From: Mycobacterium sp. ITM-2016-00317
Lineage (GTDB): Bacteria > Actinomycetota > Actinomycetes > Mycobacteriales > Mycobacteriaceae
Assembly: GCF_002968295.1 (NCBI RefSeq)
Contig: NZ_CP134399.1
Location: forward strand, 4,774,001 to 4,838,000
Length of the DNA: 64,000 nt
Reading direction: 5' to 3'
Part shown: one piece after another, positions 34,581 to 43,123 of the stretch
How the letters are laid out: the number at the start of each line of letters is the position of its first letter
Numbering within the stretch: position 1 is the stretch's first letter
Translations under genes and position numbers: made by a program
The notes under the pieces: model-generated
What the model was told of the DNA's origin: nothing
Databases searched by the model: none
What the model saw: only the letters and a program-made list of their open reading frames with translations

Positions 34581-34763
34581 GAAAGACGCTCTCGCCAGGG
34601 CCGGGTGATGTGCCAGCGTCCCCAGGATGTTGGCGCCTCTCGGGCGCCCTTCGCTGACCAGCTGGTACCGCGGATCGGGTGGAGTCAGCGCCGCCAGCGC
34701 TTCGCGCATCTGCGGCGACCACCGGTTGGGGGGTACAGGCTCCGTACATGGGACATGGGCGAC
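34581..34763 (-). pseudogene. 5' fragment of a carboxymuconolactone-decarboxylase-like gene
   Basis: About 60 residues (WSPQMREALAALTPPDP and GANILGTLAHHPALARA) are clearly homologous to the start of the intact AhpD-fold protein at 32785-33387 (PPEMRAALAALRPPNP, NVLGTLAHHPALAQA). Similarity ends abruptly after the Phe that follows, where the intact protein goes on for about 140 residues. It is a truncated duplicate. Confidence 0.7.
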
Positions 34764-34893
34764 CTCTCGGGATCGTGGGGGGCAGCGGGTATCACGGGTC
34801 AAAGCCGTTGCACAGCTTCGGAGATACGAAGCCCGGTGTATAAATCGCCCGCGGTGGGGCCGCATGGCGTGCTATTAGGCCTACCATCGTGCC

Positions 34894-35325
34894 ATGAGCA
34901 CGTTCGACTCCCCGATACCGCGGTTTCATCTCGCAATGCCGGTTGACGACCTGGACACAGCCCGACACTTCTACGGGGAGGTCCTCGGTCTACCCCAGGG
35001 TCGCAGCGCGGATACCTGGGTGGACTGGAACCTGCGTGGGCACCAGTTCGTCACACACCTGGCACCGGACCGGACCGCAGCCGTGCACAACCCGGTGGAC
35101 GGCCACGACGTCCCGGTGCCGCATTTCGGGTTGATCGTGACCATCCCGGAGTTCCAGACGCTCGCCGAGCGACTCCACGCCGCAGGCGTCACCTTCGTCA
35201 TCGAGCCGTATGTGCGGTTTGCCGGCGAACCCGGCGAACAGTGGACGATGTTCTTACTCGATCCCGCCGGGAACGCTCTGGAGTTCAAAGCGTTCGCCGA
35301 CGACGCGCAGGTGTTCGCCACCTAG
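34894..35325 (+). CDS. Single-domain VOC (glyoxalase-fold) protein
   Basis: 143 residues. Starts with [23 protein letters not shown], then [22 protein letters not shown], and ends [18 protein letters not shown]. Metal ligands would be the two His and the terminal Glu, as in VOC dioxygenases and isomerases. The reaction is unknown. It is the first intact gene after the graveyard and stands divergent from it; the DapB-like gene is convergent. Confidence 0.85.
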   Translation: MSTFDSPIPRFHLAMPVDDLDTARHFYGEVLGLPQGRSADTWVDWNLRGHQFVTHLAPDRTAAVHNPVDGHDVPVPHFGLIVTIPEFQTLAERLHAAGVTFVIEPYVRFAGEPGEQWTMFLLDPAGNALEFKAFADDAQVFAT

Positions 35326-35340
35326 CTGTGCTGCGGTGCT

Positions 35341-36414
35341 TCACCACATCACCCCGCGGATCATCGCCGTCGGCGGAATGTCCTCCACCGCAACCAGCCC
35401 CGGAGGTGCGGCGCACACCCAGTCGATCGCGTTGACGGCCCTGGCCGCCGTTGAGACACATCCGGCGTCGGTCACGTCGAGCACCGGATGGGACAGGTGC
35501 GTACTGACCTCGACGCGTGGCTCCCCGGCAACGATGACCTTGTGTACGCCGACCTGGCCGTCTGGCGGATATTCCCAGTCCGGGGCGGCCGCCGGGGTCA
35601 ACCGGGTGGTGTGTTCGACGGTGATGACAGGGATCCCGCCACGCATGCCTTCTACGGCGAACCGGACGCCGGCGAGCTGCCCAGGCTCGACGGTCGTCAT
35701 CGTGCACTCGATGCGCTTGTCGGTGTACCACGGTTCATAGCGCTGACGGACGTCCTCGAGTTCCACATCCAGGTGGCGGGCGAGATTGGACACCAAGCCC
35801 CCGAACATCGACGTGATCACTCCGGGTCGAAACGCCATCGGCAGGTCATCGTCCGGCGTCGTCCCGAAACCCATTGCCGTTCCGGTGTATTCGTAGTCAT
35901 CATAGTTGCCGTAGTCAAAGATCTCCTTGACGGTCACCGACTCCGCGCGGGTGGCCAGGCTCAACGCCGCATGGACCGCGGTGTCGGCCGAGTAGCCCGG
36001 GTCGATTCCGTTGACGTACAGCGACGCGGCGCCGGCCTTGCACGCTTCCTCCAATGGGCCGCGCAGCCAGTCGTCTGCCTGATGCGGCGTCACCAACCAC
36101 ACCATCGACGTGCCGACGACGTTGATCCCGGCGGCGAGCAGTTTCGACATCTGTTCGATCGCCTCGATCGGCCGGGTCTCGCCCAGCGCCGTGTACACCA
36201 CGCAATCAGGTGCCAGCGCAATCAGTTCGTCGAGATCGCCGGTGGCGACGATCCCCGTCGGTTCGGTGAGCCCGCACAACTCCGCGGCATCGCGGCCGAT
36301 CTTGTCGGCACCGGAGGCATGGACGCCGACGAGGTCAAGGTCCGGGCGCCCGATGATGGCGCGCAACGAATGCCTGCCCACATTGCCGGTGGAGAACTGC
36401 ACGACTCTTCGCAT
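35341..36414 (-). CDS. NAD(P)-binding dehydrogenase of the DapB-like/amine dehydrogenase type
   Basis: 357 residues from ATG 36414; the frame continues upstream but across the promoter region, so this start is preferred. N-terminal Rossmann motif VVQFSTGNVGRHSLRAI, then LVGVHASGADKIGRDA, GTSMVWLVTPH and GIDPGYSAD. These are features of a mycobacterial family annotated as NAD(P)H-dependent amine dehydrogenase or dihydrodipicolinate-reductase-like. True substrates are unclear. It is divergent from the membrane-protein operon, with the 16-bp palindrome in between, and may share its control. Confidence 0.8.
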   Translation of the reverse strand: MRRVVQFSTGNVGRHSLRAIIGRPDLDLVGVHASGADKIGRDAAELCGLTEPTGIVATGDLDELIALAPDCVVYTALGETRPIEAIEQMSKLLAAGINVVGTSMVWLVTPHQADDWLRGPLEEACKAGAASLYVNGIDPGYSADTAVHAALSLATRAESVTVKEIFDYGNYDDYEYTGTAMGFGTTPDDDLPMAFRPGVITSMFGGLVSNLARHLDVELEDVRQRYEPWYTDKRIECTMTTVEPGQLAGVRFAVEGMRGGIPVITVEHTTRLTPAAAPDWEYPPDGQVGVHKVIVAGEPRVEVSTHLSHPVLDVTDAGCVSTAARAVNAIDWVCAAPPGLVAVEDIPPTAMIRGVMW

Positions 36415-36559
36415 CGATGCATCATCGCCGGGCCCTCCTCCTCCGCGCCACAGAACGCCGAACTTACGTTCCGCCCGCGGAAGAGCCAGTGCACGTCTGC
36501 CCACGCTCACGTTCGGCGCAGCGGTGGTATGGCGCCAAGACGATTGACTCAGCCCATTC

Positions 36560-36575
36560 ACTGACTATAGTCAGT
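36560..36575. promoter_or_regulatory. Perfect 16-bp palindrome, candidate TetR-type operator
   Basis: ACTGACTATAGTCAGT is a perfect palindrome ending 4 bases before the ATG of the first membrane-protein gene (36580) and about 146 bases from the divergent dehydrogenase start. Size and symmetry suit a TetR-family dimer. It overlaps the translation start region, so binding would block transcription into the operon. No regulator gene is present nearby. Confidence 0.65.
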
Positions 36576-36579
36576 CTCC

Positions 36580-37302
36580 ATGAATCTGCCGACGCGGAGC
36601 AGGGGCAGCGGTGGCGCTACCCCGCGACTGCCGGCCGGTGGGCTCGACGAACACATGGAGGCCTCGCGGCGGGCGCAACGACAGGCCGACAAATGGCTCA
36701 TCTGCGGCAGTCTGCTGATCGGCACCGCCGCCCTCGGGATCTTCGGCCTGCCGCTGTTTCTCCGCGGCGTGTGGTTGTTGCGCAAAGCCCAGCGTGACGG
36801 GCTCACGGTCCGGCCGATGCTGGTCACCCTCATCGGCTACCTGGTGATCATCGATGCCGCGATCAACACCGTGGGCTGGGCACTGGACCTGGTCGCCAGC
36901 CACACCATTCTGGCCCGAATCCTGTTGAACGGCTGGGGTGCGATGTTCAACGCCGGCTACTTCTGGCACTACAACGAGCTCTGGCTCGGCGGGGCGGCGG
37001 GCCCCGGCGAGAAGGCGATGGAAGTCGGCATGATCCTGACCGTCTTCACCATGCGGATTGCCGCGGGCATCGGGTTTCTGCAGATGAAGCGCTGGGGTCA
37101 CCAGTGGATGATCGTCACCTGCTGGATGGGAGTGCTGATCTGGTGCCTGTACGTGTTCAACATGACCATGTACGCCGACGTACGCTACGCCGGCGTGGTG
37201 CTGCCGGTGGTGGGTTGGTGGCTCTACGACATCTTCTACATCACCCCGTTCCTGGCGATCCCGTACCTCCATTCGGTCAACCGCGAGATCTTCACCGACT
37301 GA
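36580..37302 (+). CDS. Six-helix membrane protein of the VWA/AAA+/P450 operon (paralogue 1)
   Basis: 240 residues with about six membrane helices (roughly 40-62, 78-100, 112-130, 145-166, 172-192, 200-228). I do not recognise the family. Conserved polar residues sit in or near the helices: [24 protein letters not shown] and PYLHSVNREIF. These His, Glu, Asp, Asn and Tyr residues are candidates for a metal or substrate site (inference). The N-terminal ~38 residues are soluble and basic. A paralogue at 39955-40689 is roughly 80-85% identical over the last ~158 residues. First gene of the operon, behind the palindrome. Confidence 0.8.
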   Translation: MNLPTRSRGSGGATPRLPAGGLDEHMEASRRAQRQADKWLICGSLLIGTAALGIFGLPLFLRGVWLLRKAQRDGLTVRPMLVTLIGYLVIIDAAINTVGWALDLVASHTILARILLNGWGAMFNAGYFWHYNELWLGGAAGPGEKAMEVGMILTVFTMRIAAGIGFLQMKRWGHQWMIVTCWMGVLIWCLYVFNMTMYADVRYAGVVLPVVGWWLYDIFYITPFLAIPYLHSVNREIFTD

Positions 37303-37313
37303 ACTCAGTGACC

Positions 37314-37379
37314 ATGCCCCCCGATCCGATGACGACACCGAAACACCACGACGACAACGACGACGACGACGGGAATTGA
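37314..37379 (+). CDS. Possible 21-residue His/Asp-rich peptide
   Basis: ATG 37314 to TGA 37379 encodes PKHHDDNDDDDGN after a short proline-rich start. It has no convincing ribosome-binding site, and low-complexity repeats of GAC can arise without coding. If real it is a small acidic, potentially metal-binding peptide between two membrane-protein genes of the operon. Confidence 0.25.
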   Translation: MPPDPMTTPKHHDDNDDDDGN

Positions 37380-37380
37380 C

Positions 37381-37488
37381 GTGAGCGGCTGGCTATTCGA
37401 GATATTGCGCTATGTGGCCGCGTGGGGCGGCACCGGACTGATCATCTGGTTCTGGTACTGGATGTTCTCCAACATCGGGACGTTCTGA
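37381..37488 (+). CDS. 35-residue single-pass membrane miniprotein
   Basis: GTG 37381 encodes VSGWLFEILRYVAAWGGTG followed by LIIWFWYWMFSNIGTF and a stop at 37486-37488. Nearly the whole chain is one aromatic-rich membrane helix. It fills exactly the gap between paralogue 1 and the VWA gene (stop 5 bases before ATG 37494). A second miniprotein precedes paralogue 2, so each large membrane protein has a small partner. Tiny helices of this kind are typical accessory subunits of membrane oxidoreductases (known pattern); the role here is inferred. Confidence 0.55.
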   Translation: MSGWLFEILRYVAAWGGTGLIIWFWYWMFSNIGTF

Positions 37489-37493
37489 GCCTG

Positions 37494-39018
37494 ATGGACG
37501 AACTCTCGCATGCCATGGCGTTGGAACGCAGCTGTGCGGTGACTGCCGTCGCGCTCAGCGAACAGCGCCGCAGCGGCGTCCGCCTGGTCAGTGGGCAGCA
37601 CCGCGGCTTCGGGCTGAGCTCCGCGCTCGATGTCGTCCATGTCCCGTACCCGGTGCCCAACCGGGATTGGACCCGCAGAAGCGTGACATGTGGTGTGGCC
37701 CTGCAGTGTTCGCCCAGCAAGGAACGCCTGTCCGAGTACCGGCTCAACGAACTCTCCGCTCGCGAGCTCAACGCGCTGTCCCTCGTCGAAGCCGGAGTGG
37801 CTCTGGGCTGGATAGCCGCGACCTGGCCCGGCCTGCTGCCCGCGGTGCGCCGACATGTTCCCGCGCTGGTGCCCGCCGACGCGGAGATGGACGCCGAGGA
37901 GATGCTCAACCGGGCCGTCGTATTGGCCCGCATCTCGCAGTCACTCGACATCGACCCGCTGCTCGGGACGCTGCCGCGCGCGTTCATCGCGCCGCAGGGG
38001 CTGACCGACAGATTACGCCGCACCTTCGGGCGGATGCCCTGGACGACGAACCAGAAGCGGCTCCCGCGGCCTTACTCGGTGCGCCGGCGGCGACGGCGGC
38101 GTCCGCAACTCCAACCTGCCGCCGCCGAGCCGGCCCCAGGACAACGACCTCGACGTCACCCCCGAACACCGCCCGGGCATCCCCTATCCGGAATGGAACG
38201 AGTGGACCAGCAGCTTCATGCCCGACCACGTCGCCGTCGTCGAACGCACCCATGACGGCCGCACCGGCGAGGCCGGTGTCATCACGGTCGACGTCCGGAA
38301 GTGGTTCGAGAAGAACACCCACCGGGCGATGAAGAACCGCCTCGAAGACGGATCCGACATCGACGTCGACCGATACGTCGGCCACTACCTCGACGTGTCC
38401 ATCGGCGAGGCCGTCGAACCGCGCATCTTCCGCGAGCTGATGCCGGCCGGCCGCGACGTGACGACCGCCCTGCTGCTCGACGGAAGCTCGTCGCTGGGCG
38501 TGCACGGCGGCTCCATCTTCAGGCTCGAGCTGGCGTGCGCCGACGCGCTGTCCAGGGCGATGACGGCTGCCCGCGAACGGCACGGCATCTTCGTCTTCAC
38601 CGGCAACACCCGCCACCGCGTCGAAGTCGACTGCCTCAAGGACTTTGCCGACCGACGCTTCGTCCCGCCGAGCAGCCTGGGTCTGTCCACCGGCGGCTAT
38701 ACCCGCCTCGGCGCGCCGTTGCGGCACCTGACCAGCAGGTTGCTCGCTCAGCCGTCCGAGCGCCGGCTGCTCATCGTCATCGGCGACGGGCTGATCTCCG
38801 ACGAGGGCTACGAAGGCCGCTACGCGTGGGCCGACGCCGCCCACGCTGTCGAAGAGGCCGATGAGGCCGGCGTGGCGGTGTACTACGTCGGCATCGGCCC
38901 CGCGACGGTCGACCCGTTGCCGGAGGTGTTCGGGCCCCGACGATCCCAACGGATCCGCCGGGTCGAAGACCTACCGCGTGTCCTCGCCCATGTCCACAGA
39001 GAGTTGGTTTCGGCATGA
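37494..39018 (+). pseudogene. VWA-domain protein of the CoxE/NorD/CbbO kind, frame disrupted in the linker
   Basis: About 508 residues when repaired. The N-terminal helical domain (37494-38040: MDELSHAMALERS ... RLRRTFGRMP) is followed by an acidic linker (DDEPEAAPAALLG in one frame, GAGGDGG and NLPPPSRPQDNDLD in the next) and a VWA domain to 39018 with the MIDAS motif LLLDGSSSLG, IFVFTGNTRH and LLIVIGDGLISDEGY. Frame changes occur near 38040 and 38085; each needs one extra base. VWA proteins of this type work with MoxR AAA+ ATPases to insert or remodel metal centres, as NorD with NorQ and CbbO with CbbQ. It overlaps the AAA+ gene by four bases (ATGA). Confidence 0.75.
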
Positions 39019-39806
39019 ACGACACCTACTACGCGAACGGCGCCGAGGTGCGGCTGTTCGAGCAGGCCTACCGACAGCGCTTGCCCGTCATGCTCACCGG
39101 CCCGACCGGCTGCGGCAAGACGCGGCTCGTCGAGCACATGGGTCTGCTGCTGCGCCGTCCCGTTGTGACTATCAGCTGCCACGACGATCTGACCAGCTCC
39201 GATCTGGTCGGCCGGTTCATGGTCACCGGCGGTGACGTGGTGTGGACCGACGGGCCGCTGACGCGTGCCGTCAAGGCCGGCGCCATCTGCTACCTCGACG
39301 AGGTCGTCGAGGCGCGGCACGACTCGCTCGCCGTGCTGCACTCACTGACCGATCACCGGCGCACTCTCTACCTCGACCGGGCGGGCGAAGTGGTGCAGGC
39401 GCCCGAGACCTTCATGCTGGTCTGCTCGTACAACCCCGCCTATCGCAGCTCCCTCAAGGAACTCAAACCCTCGTTCCGGCAACGCTTTGTGACGCTGCCG
39501 ATGAGCTACCTGGCGCCCGACCGGGAGGCCGAGGTGATCGTCGCCGAGGCAGGCATCACGCCGGGCAGTGCCCAGCGGCTGGTGCGGTGTGCCACGGCGA
39601 TCCGTACCGCTGACGAAGCCTTCCGCTTCGAGCCGCCGTCGACCCGGGTGCTGGTCACCGCTGCACACCTGATCGCCGCGGGCGCAACCGAACTCGAGGC
39701 CGCGCAGGCATGCATCCTGGCCCCGCTGTCCGGTGACGGCGCCGTCACCGACGGACTGCGCGAGGTCGCCGCGGCCGGCCTGGCCGACGCAGACAGCCCC
39801 ATCTAG
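39015..39806 (+). CDS. MoxR-family AAA+ ATPase, CbbQ/NorQ type
   Basis: 263 residues. Walker A GPTGCGKT (29-36), Walker B ICYLDEV (about 93-99), sensor region SYNPAYRSSLKEL and RQRFVTLPMSYL. These are hallmarks of the CbbQ/NirQ/NorQ/GvpN branch of MoxR ATPases, about 260-280 residues long. Such proteins form hexamers that, with a VWA partner, activate metalloenzymes. The VWA partner is encoded directly upstream with a 4-base overlap. Enzymes it might activate are the membrane paralogues on either side or the P450 (inference). Confidence 0.9.
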   Translation: MNDTYYANGAEVRLFEQAYRQRLPVMLTGPTGCGKTRLVEHMGLLLRRPVVTISCHDDLTSSDLVGRFMVTGGDVVWTDGPLTRAVKAGAICYLDEVVEARHDSLAVLHSLTDHRRTLYLDRAGEVVQAPETFMLVCSYNPAYRSSLKELKPSFRQRFVTLPMSYLAPDREAEVIVAEAGITPGSAQRLVRCATAIRTADEAFRFEPPSTRVLVTAAHLIAAGATELEAAQACILAPLSGDGAVTDGLREVAAAGLADADSPI

Positions 39807-39826
39807 AGCACGAGGAGGAGACCGAG

Positions 39827-39958
39827 ATGGTGGACCAGAAGGAAAAGAAGCGCAAGCGGGCACTGATCGTGTTGCAGATCGTCATCTACGGCTACCTGCT
39901 CACGATGTTCCTGATCCAGCTCTACATGTCCTTTGCGCGCGGATGGTGGTATCTGTGA
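39827..39958 (+). CDS. 43-residue membrane miniprotein
   Basis: ATG 39827 has a strong GAGGAGGAG ribosome-binding site at 39812-39820. The product has a very basic start ([11 protein letters not shown]), one membrane helix ([19 protein letters not shown]) and a short aromatic end (RGWWYL). The basic N-terminus predicts N-in orientation. Its TGA overlaps the GTG of paralogue 2 (GTGA), so the pair is translationally coupled. Confidence 0.75.
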   Translation: MVDQKEKKRKRALIVLQIVIYGYLLTMFLIQLYMSFARGWWYL

Positions 39959-40689
39959 ATCTCCCCATGCTGAAACGGAAGTCGGGGGTAAAGGTCACGG
40001 CCGGTGTCCCGGCGCAGGGCTCGGGCAATCTCGAAGAGCACCACGAGCGGTCCCGGCTGGCCCAGCGCGGGGCGGACAAGTGGATGATCGCCGGTGCCGC
40101 GCTGATGGGGATGTGGGCGCCCGGTCTCATCGGGCTGCCGATCTTCCTGCGCGGCGTGTGGCTGCAGCGGCAGGCGCTGCAGGCAGGGCTTTCGGTCCGG
40201 CCGATGATCGTCACGCTGATCGGCTATCTGGTGTTGATCGACGGCATGCTCAACAGCCTCGGCTGGGCGCTCGACCTGGTCGCCAACCACACGCTGATCA
40301 ACCGCGTGCTGATGGTCGGCTGGGGCGCCATGTTCAACGCCGGCTACTTCTGGCACTACAACGAGGCGTGGATCGGCGGGGCCGCCGCTCCGGGCGAGAA
40401 GTCGATGGTGTTCGGCATGATCCTCACGGTCTTCGCTATGCGGTGCGCCGCGGCGATCGGCTTTCTGCAGATGAAGCGCTGGGGCCACCAGTGGATGATC
40501 ATCACCTGCTGGATGGGCGTGCTCATCTGGTGCCTGTACGTGTTCAACATGACCATGTACGCCGATGTGCGCTACGCCGGCGTGGTGTTCCCGGTCATCG
40601 GCTGGTGGCTCTACGACATCTTCTACATCACCCCGTTCCTGGCGATCCCCTACCTGCACACGGTCAACCGCGAAATCTTCACGGACTGA
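39955..40689 (+). CDS. Six-helix membrane protein (paralogue 2)
   Basis: 244 residues from GTG 39955 ([15 protein letters not shown]). The alignment with paralogue 1 (36580-37302) runs from the soluble N-terminus to the identical last residues NREIFTD. Invariant between the copies are [50 protein letters not shown] and [19 protein letters not shown]. Near identity at the DNA level in the last 220 bases suggests recent duplication or gene conversion. The two may form a heterodimer. Function unknown. Confidence 0.82.
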   Translation: MNLPMLKRKSGVKVTAGVPAQGSGNLEEHHERSRLAQRGADKWMIAGAALMGMWAPGLIGLPIFLRGVWLQRQALQAGLSVRPMIVTLIGYLVLIDGMLNSLGWALDLVANHTLINRVLMVGWGAMFNAGYFWHYNEAWIGGAAAPGEKSMVFGMILTVFAMRCAAAIGFLQMKRWGHQWMIITCWMGVLIWCLYVFNMTMYADVRYAGVVFPVIGWWLYDIFYITPFLAIPYLHTVNREIFTD

Positions 40690-40709
40690 ACACCTTCAAG
40701 GAGCCGATC

Positions 40710-41111
40710 ATGACCACCACAGACGAGAAGACCGCCGAGGACCTGCCGCCGGGCACCACCCCGTATTACGCGCGGATGCACAAGTGGATCAAGCGCGCGG
40801 TGCTGGTGTGCCTGGTCGCGCTCGTCATCGAGGGTGCGTTCACGTTGCCGTTCATGGCCGTGTACTACGGCTACCCCACCCTGAGCCTCACCGAGATCTG
40901 CAGCGAACTCCTCAAGGTCCGGTACTCCGACGACGCACTCGAATGCCAGGTGCCGTATCCGGCGTTCGGCCCGCCGGAGGGCGCGGAGGGTAAGGACACT
41001 GCGCAGGACCAGTGGGGCATCCAGCCGGTCCCGCAGTACAACCGGATCGGTTTCCGTGAACTGGTGCGCATCCATGAGGAGCGCGAAGCCCGTGCGGCGG
41101 TGTCGCCGTGA
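40710..41111 (+). CDS. 133-residue single-pass membrane protein with extracytoplasmic tail
   Basis: ATG 40710 behind AAGGAG at 40698-40703. After a cytosolic start (~27 residues) one membrane helix ([24 protein letters not shown], about 30-53) leads to an ~80-residue tail. The tail has two Cys (TEICSEL and LECQVP) that could form a disulfide outside the cell membrane, and a proline/aromatic stretch. I recognise no family. It precedes the P450 with a GTGA overlap, so it belongs to the operon and may dock the P450 or the membrane subunits (inference). Confidence 0.75.
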   Translation: MTTTDEKTAEDLPPGTTPYYARMHKWIKRAVLVCLVALVIEGAFTLPFMAVYYGYPTLSLTEICSELLKVRYSDDALECQVPYPAFGPPEGAEGKDTAQDQWGIQPVPQYNRIGFRELVRIHEEREARAAVSP

Positions 41112-42337
41112 CGCTGACGCCGGACCAGCATGCCGACAACTGGGATCTGCGTCATGAGGACTTCAACGACCCCGACCTGATTTACGACGTCTACTCGGTG
41201 ATGCGGAAGGGATGCCCGTTCCCCCACACCGGCACACCGTTTCTCGGCGACCCGCCAGGCGGCGCGTGGGTCGCGACGCGCTACGCCGACTGTTACCGGA
41301 TCGCCCAGGACTGGGAGCACTTCTCCAGCAACCCCTTACCCGGATCCGCCGAGTTCGTCGTCGGGGATCTGGTGGTGATGATGGATCCGCCGCGCCAGCA
41401 GAAGTTCCGCAGGGTGCTCAACCCGTACTTCTCGCCGGCGCGGATGAAGGCGCTGCGGCCGCAGATCACCGCCGAAACCGACATGCTGATCGACGATTTC
41501 GCCGCGGCAGGCGTCGGTGACCTTGCCCGCGTCGCGTGGCTTCAGCCCGGCATCGTGCTGTTCAAGTACGTTCTCGGCATGCCGACCGAGGACGTGACGG
41601 TGTGTTTCGACCTCACGGACACCGCGCTCAACGGCGACACCGAGCCCATCCGCATGTCCGCGTGGGGCGAGCTGTACCAGCACATCCACGACACGGTCAC
41701 GGCGCGCGGCGGGCGACCCGCACGCGACGACATGGTCGACGTGCTGCTGTCGGCCGAGATCGACGGCGAAAAGCTGACTTTCGAGGATATCGTGGCCAAC
41801 GCGATGCTGCTGGTGCAGGCCGGGCTCGAAACCACGGCCAGCGCGATGTCCTTCGCCTTCCATCACTTCGCCGCCCATCCCGAGGACCGGCAGCGGATCC
41901 TGTCCGAACCCGATCTGCTGCCGCGTGCTGTCGAGGAACTGATCCGCTACGCCGGGTCGATCCACGGGCTGCACCGCACCGTGGTCGAGGACGTCGAACT
42001 CGACGGCCACCTCTTCCGCGCCGGCGACACCGTGGTGGTGAACTTCGCGTCGGCCAACCGTGACGACGACGTGTTCCCCGATGCCGACCAATGCCTCCTC
42101 GACCGCAGCGAGAACCGCCACCTCGGCTTCGGCGCCGGAGTGCACCGGTGCCTCGGCTCCAACCTGGCCCGCCTCGAGCTCCAGGTCGGCGTGCAGCAGG
42201 CGCTCACCAGACTGCCGGACCTCGCGCTGGACCCCACCCGTCCGGCCCGGTTTCGCGGCAACTCGATCACCCGCGGATTCCTCTCCGTCCCAGTCACGTT
42301 CACACCCGCTGGCCGCGACGCCGGAAACCACGACTGA
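41108..42337 (+). CDS. Cytochrome P450
   Basis: 409 residues, soluble bacterial class. The oxygen-activation I-helix is AGLETTASA, the ExxR motif EELIR, and the haem-thiolate loop [17 protein letters not shown] with the axial Cys. It starts at GTG 41108 overlapping the stop before it. No ferredoxin or ferredoxin reductase gene is adjacent. It is the last gene of the unusual operon, so its substrate may be what the membrane complex handles or produces. A relic of another P450 lies at 34334-34417. Confidence 0.92.
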   Translation: MTLTPDQHADNWDLRHEDFNDPDLIYDVYSVMRKGCPFPHTGTPFLGDPPGGAWVATRYADCYRIAQDWEHFSSNPLPGSAEFVVGDLVVMMDPPRQQKFRRVLNPYFSPARMKALRPQITAETDMLIDDFAAAGVGDLARVAWLQPGIVLFKYVLGMPTEDVTVCFDLTDTALNGDTEPIRMSAWGELYQHIHDTVTARGGRPARDDMVDVLLSAEIDGEKLTFEDIVANAMLLVQAGLETTASAMSFAFHHFAAHPEDRQRILSEPDLLPRAVEELIRYAGSIHGLHRTVVEDVELDGHLFRAGDTVVVNFASANRDDDVFPDADQCLLDRSENRHLGFGAGVHRCLGSNLARLELQVGVQQALTRLPDLALDPTRPARFRGNSITRGFLSVPVTFTPAGRDAGNHD

Positions 42338-42436
42338 ACCGGCGGGGTTACGATGCGGCGGCCGGCACGTCGCGGTCCACCATCGTGGATACATTGGTGG
42401 TGTCGCTCGTGTTCACATCTGGGAAAGAGGTAGGTC

Positions 42437-43105
42437 ATGCGGGTCGTCATCGCCGGCGGGCACGGCAAGATCGCTCTGATCACCTCGCGACTGCTGTCGG
42501 CGCGCGGCGATTCGGTGGCGGGCTTCATCCGCAATCCCGACCAGGCCGACGACCTTCGTGTCGCGGGTGCCGAGCCGATCCTCCTCGACCTGGAGAACAC
42601 CACCAACGGCGTGGTGTCCACCCATCTGCGCGGTGCCGACGCGGTCATCTTCGCCGCCGGCGCCGGACCGGGCAGCGGGGCGGCCCGCAAGGAGACCGTC
42701 GACCGTGACGCCGCGATCCTGCTGGCCGACGCCGCCGAAGCCGCCGGTGTGCGGCGCTACGTGATGATCTCGTCGATGGGCGCCGACGCCGAGGCCCCCG
42801 ACGACGCCGGCGATGAGGTCTTCGTCGCCTATCTGCGCGCCAAGGGCGCCGCCGACGACGTGATCCGCGCGCGCACAGGTCTTCTCACCACGATCGTGCG
42901 GCCAGGACTGCTCACCGACGGCGACCCGACCGGTCGGGTCACCATTGGCGAGCACACCGGCCGTGGCAGCATTCCGCGCGCCGATGTCGCGGCAGTGCTG
43001 GTCGCGGTGCTGGATGCGCCGGCCACGGCGGGCCACACCTTCGAGGTGATCGCGGGCGCCACCGAGATCGCGGTGGCGCTGGCCGAGTCAGTCGGCGACG
43101 CGTAG
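42437..43105 (+). CDS. NAD(P)-binding protein, atypical SDR (NmrA/SDR_a5 type)
   Basis: 222 residues. Starts MRVVIAGGHGKIALITSRLLSARG, a GxxGxxx Rossmann motif, followed by VISGFIRNPDQ-like and DLENTT, ISSMGAD and IVRPGLLTD segments typical of the YwnB/NmrA-like atypical SDRs, used as regulators, epimerases or quinone reductases. It lies 99 bases after the P450 and is probably transcribed separately. It faces the convergent SRPBCC gene. Confidence 0.8.
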   Translation: MRVVIAGGHGKIALITSRLLSARGDSVAGFIRNPDQADDLRVAGAEPILLDLENTTNGVVSTHLRGADAVIFAAGAGPGSGAARKETVDRDAAILLADAAEAAGVRRYVMISSMGADAEAPDDAGDEVFVAYLRAKGAADDVIRARTGLLTTIVRPGLLTDGDPTGRVTIGEHTGRGSIPRADVAAVLVAVLDAPATAGHTFEVIAGATEIAVALAESVGDA

Positions 43106-43123
43106 CAGCGCCACGTCGGAGGC

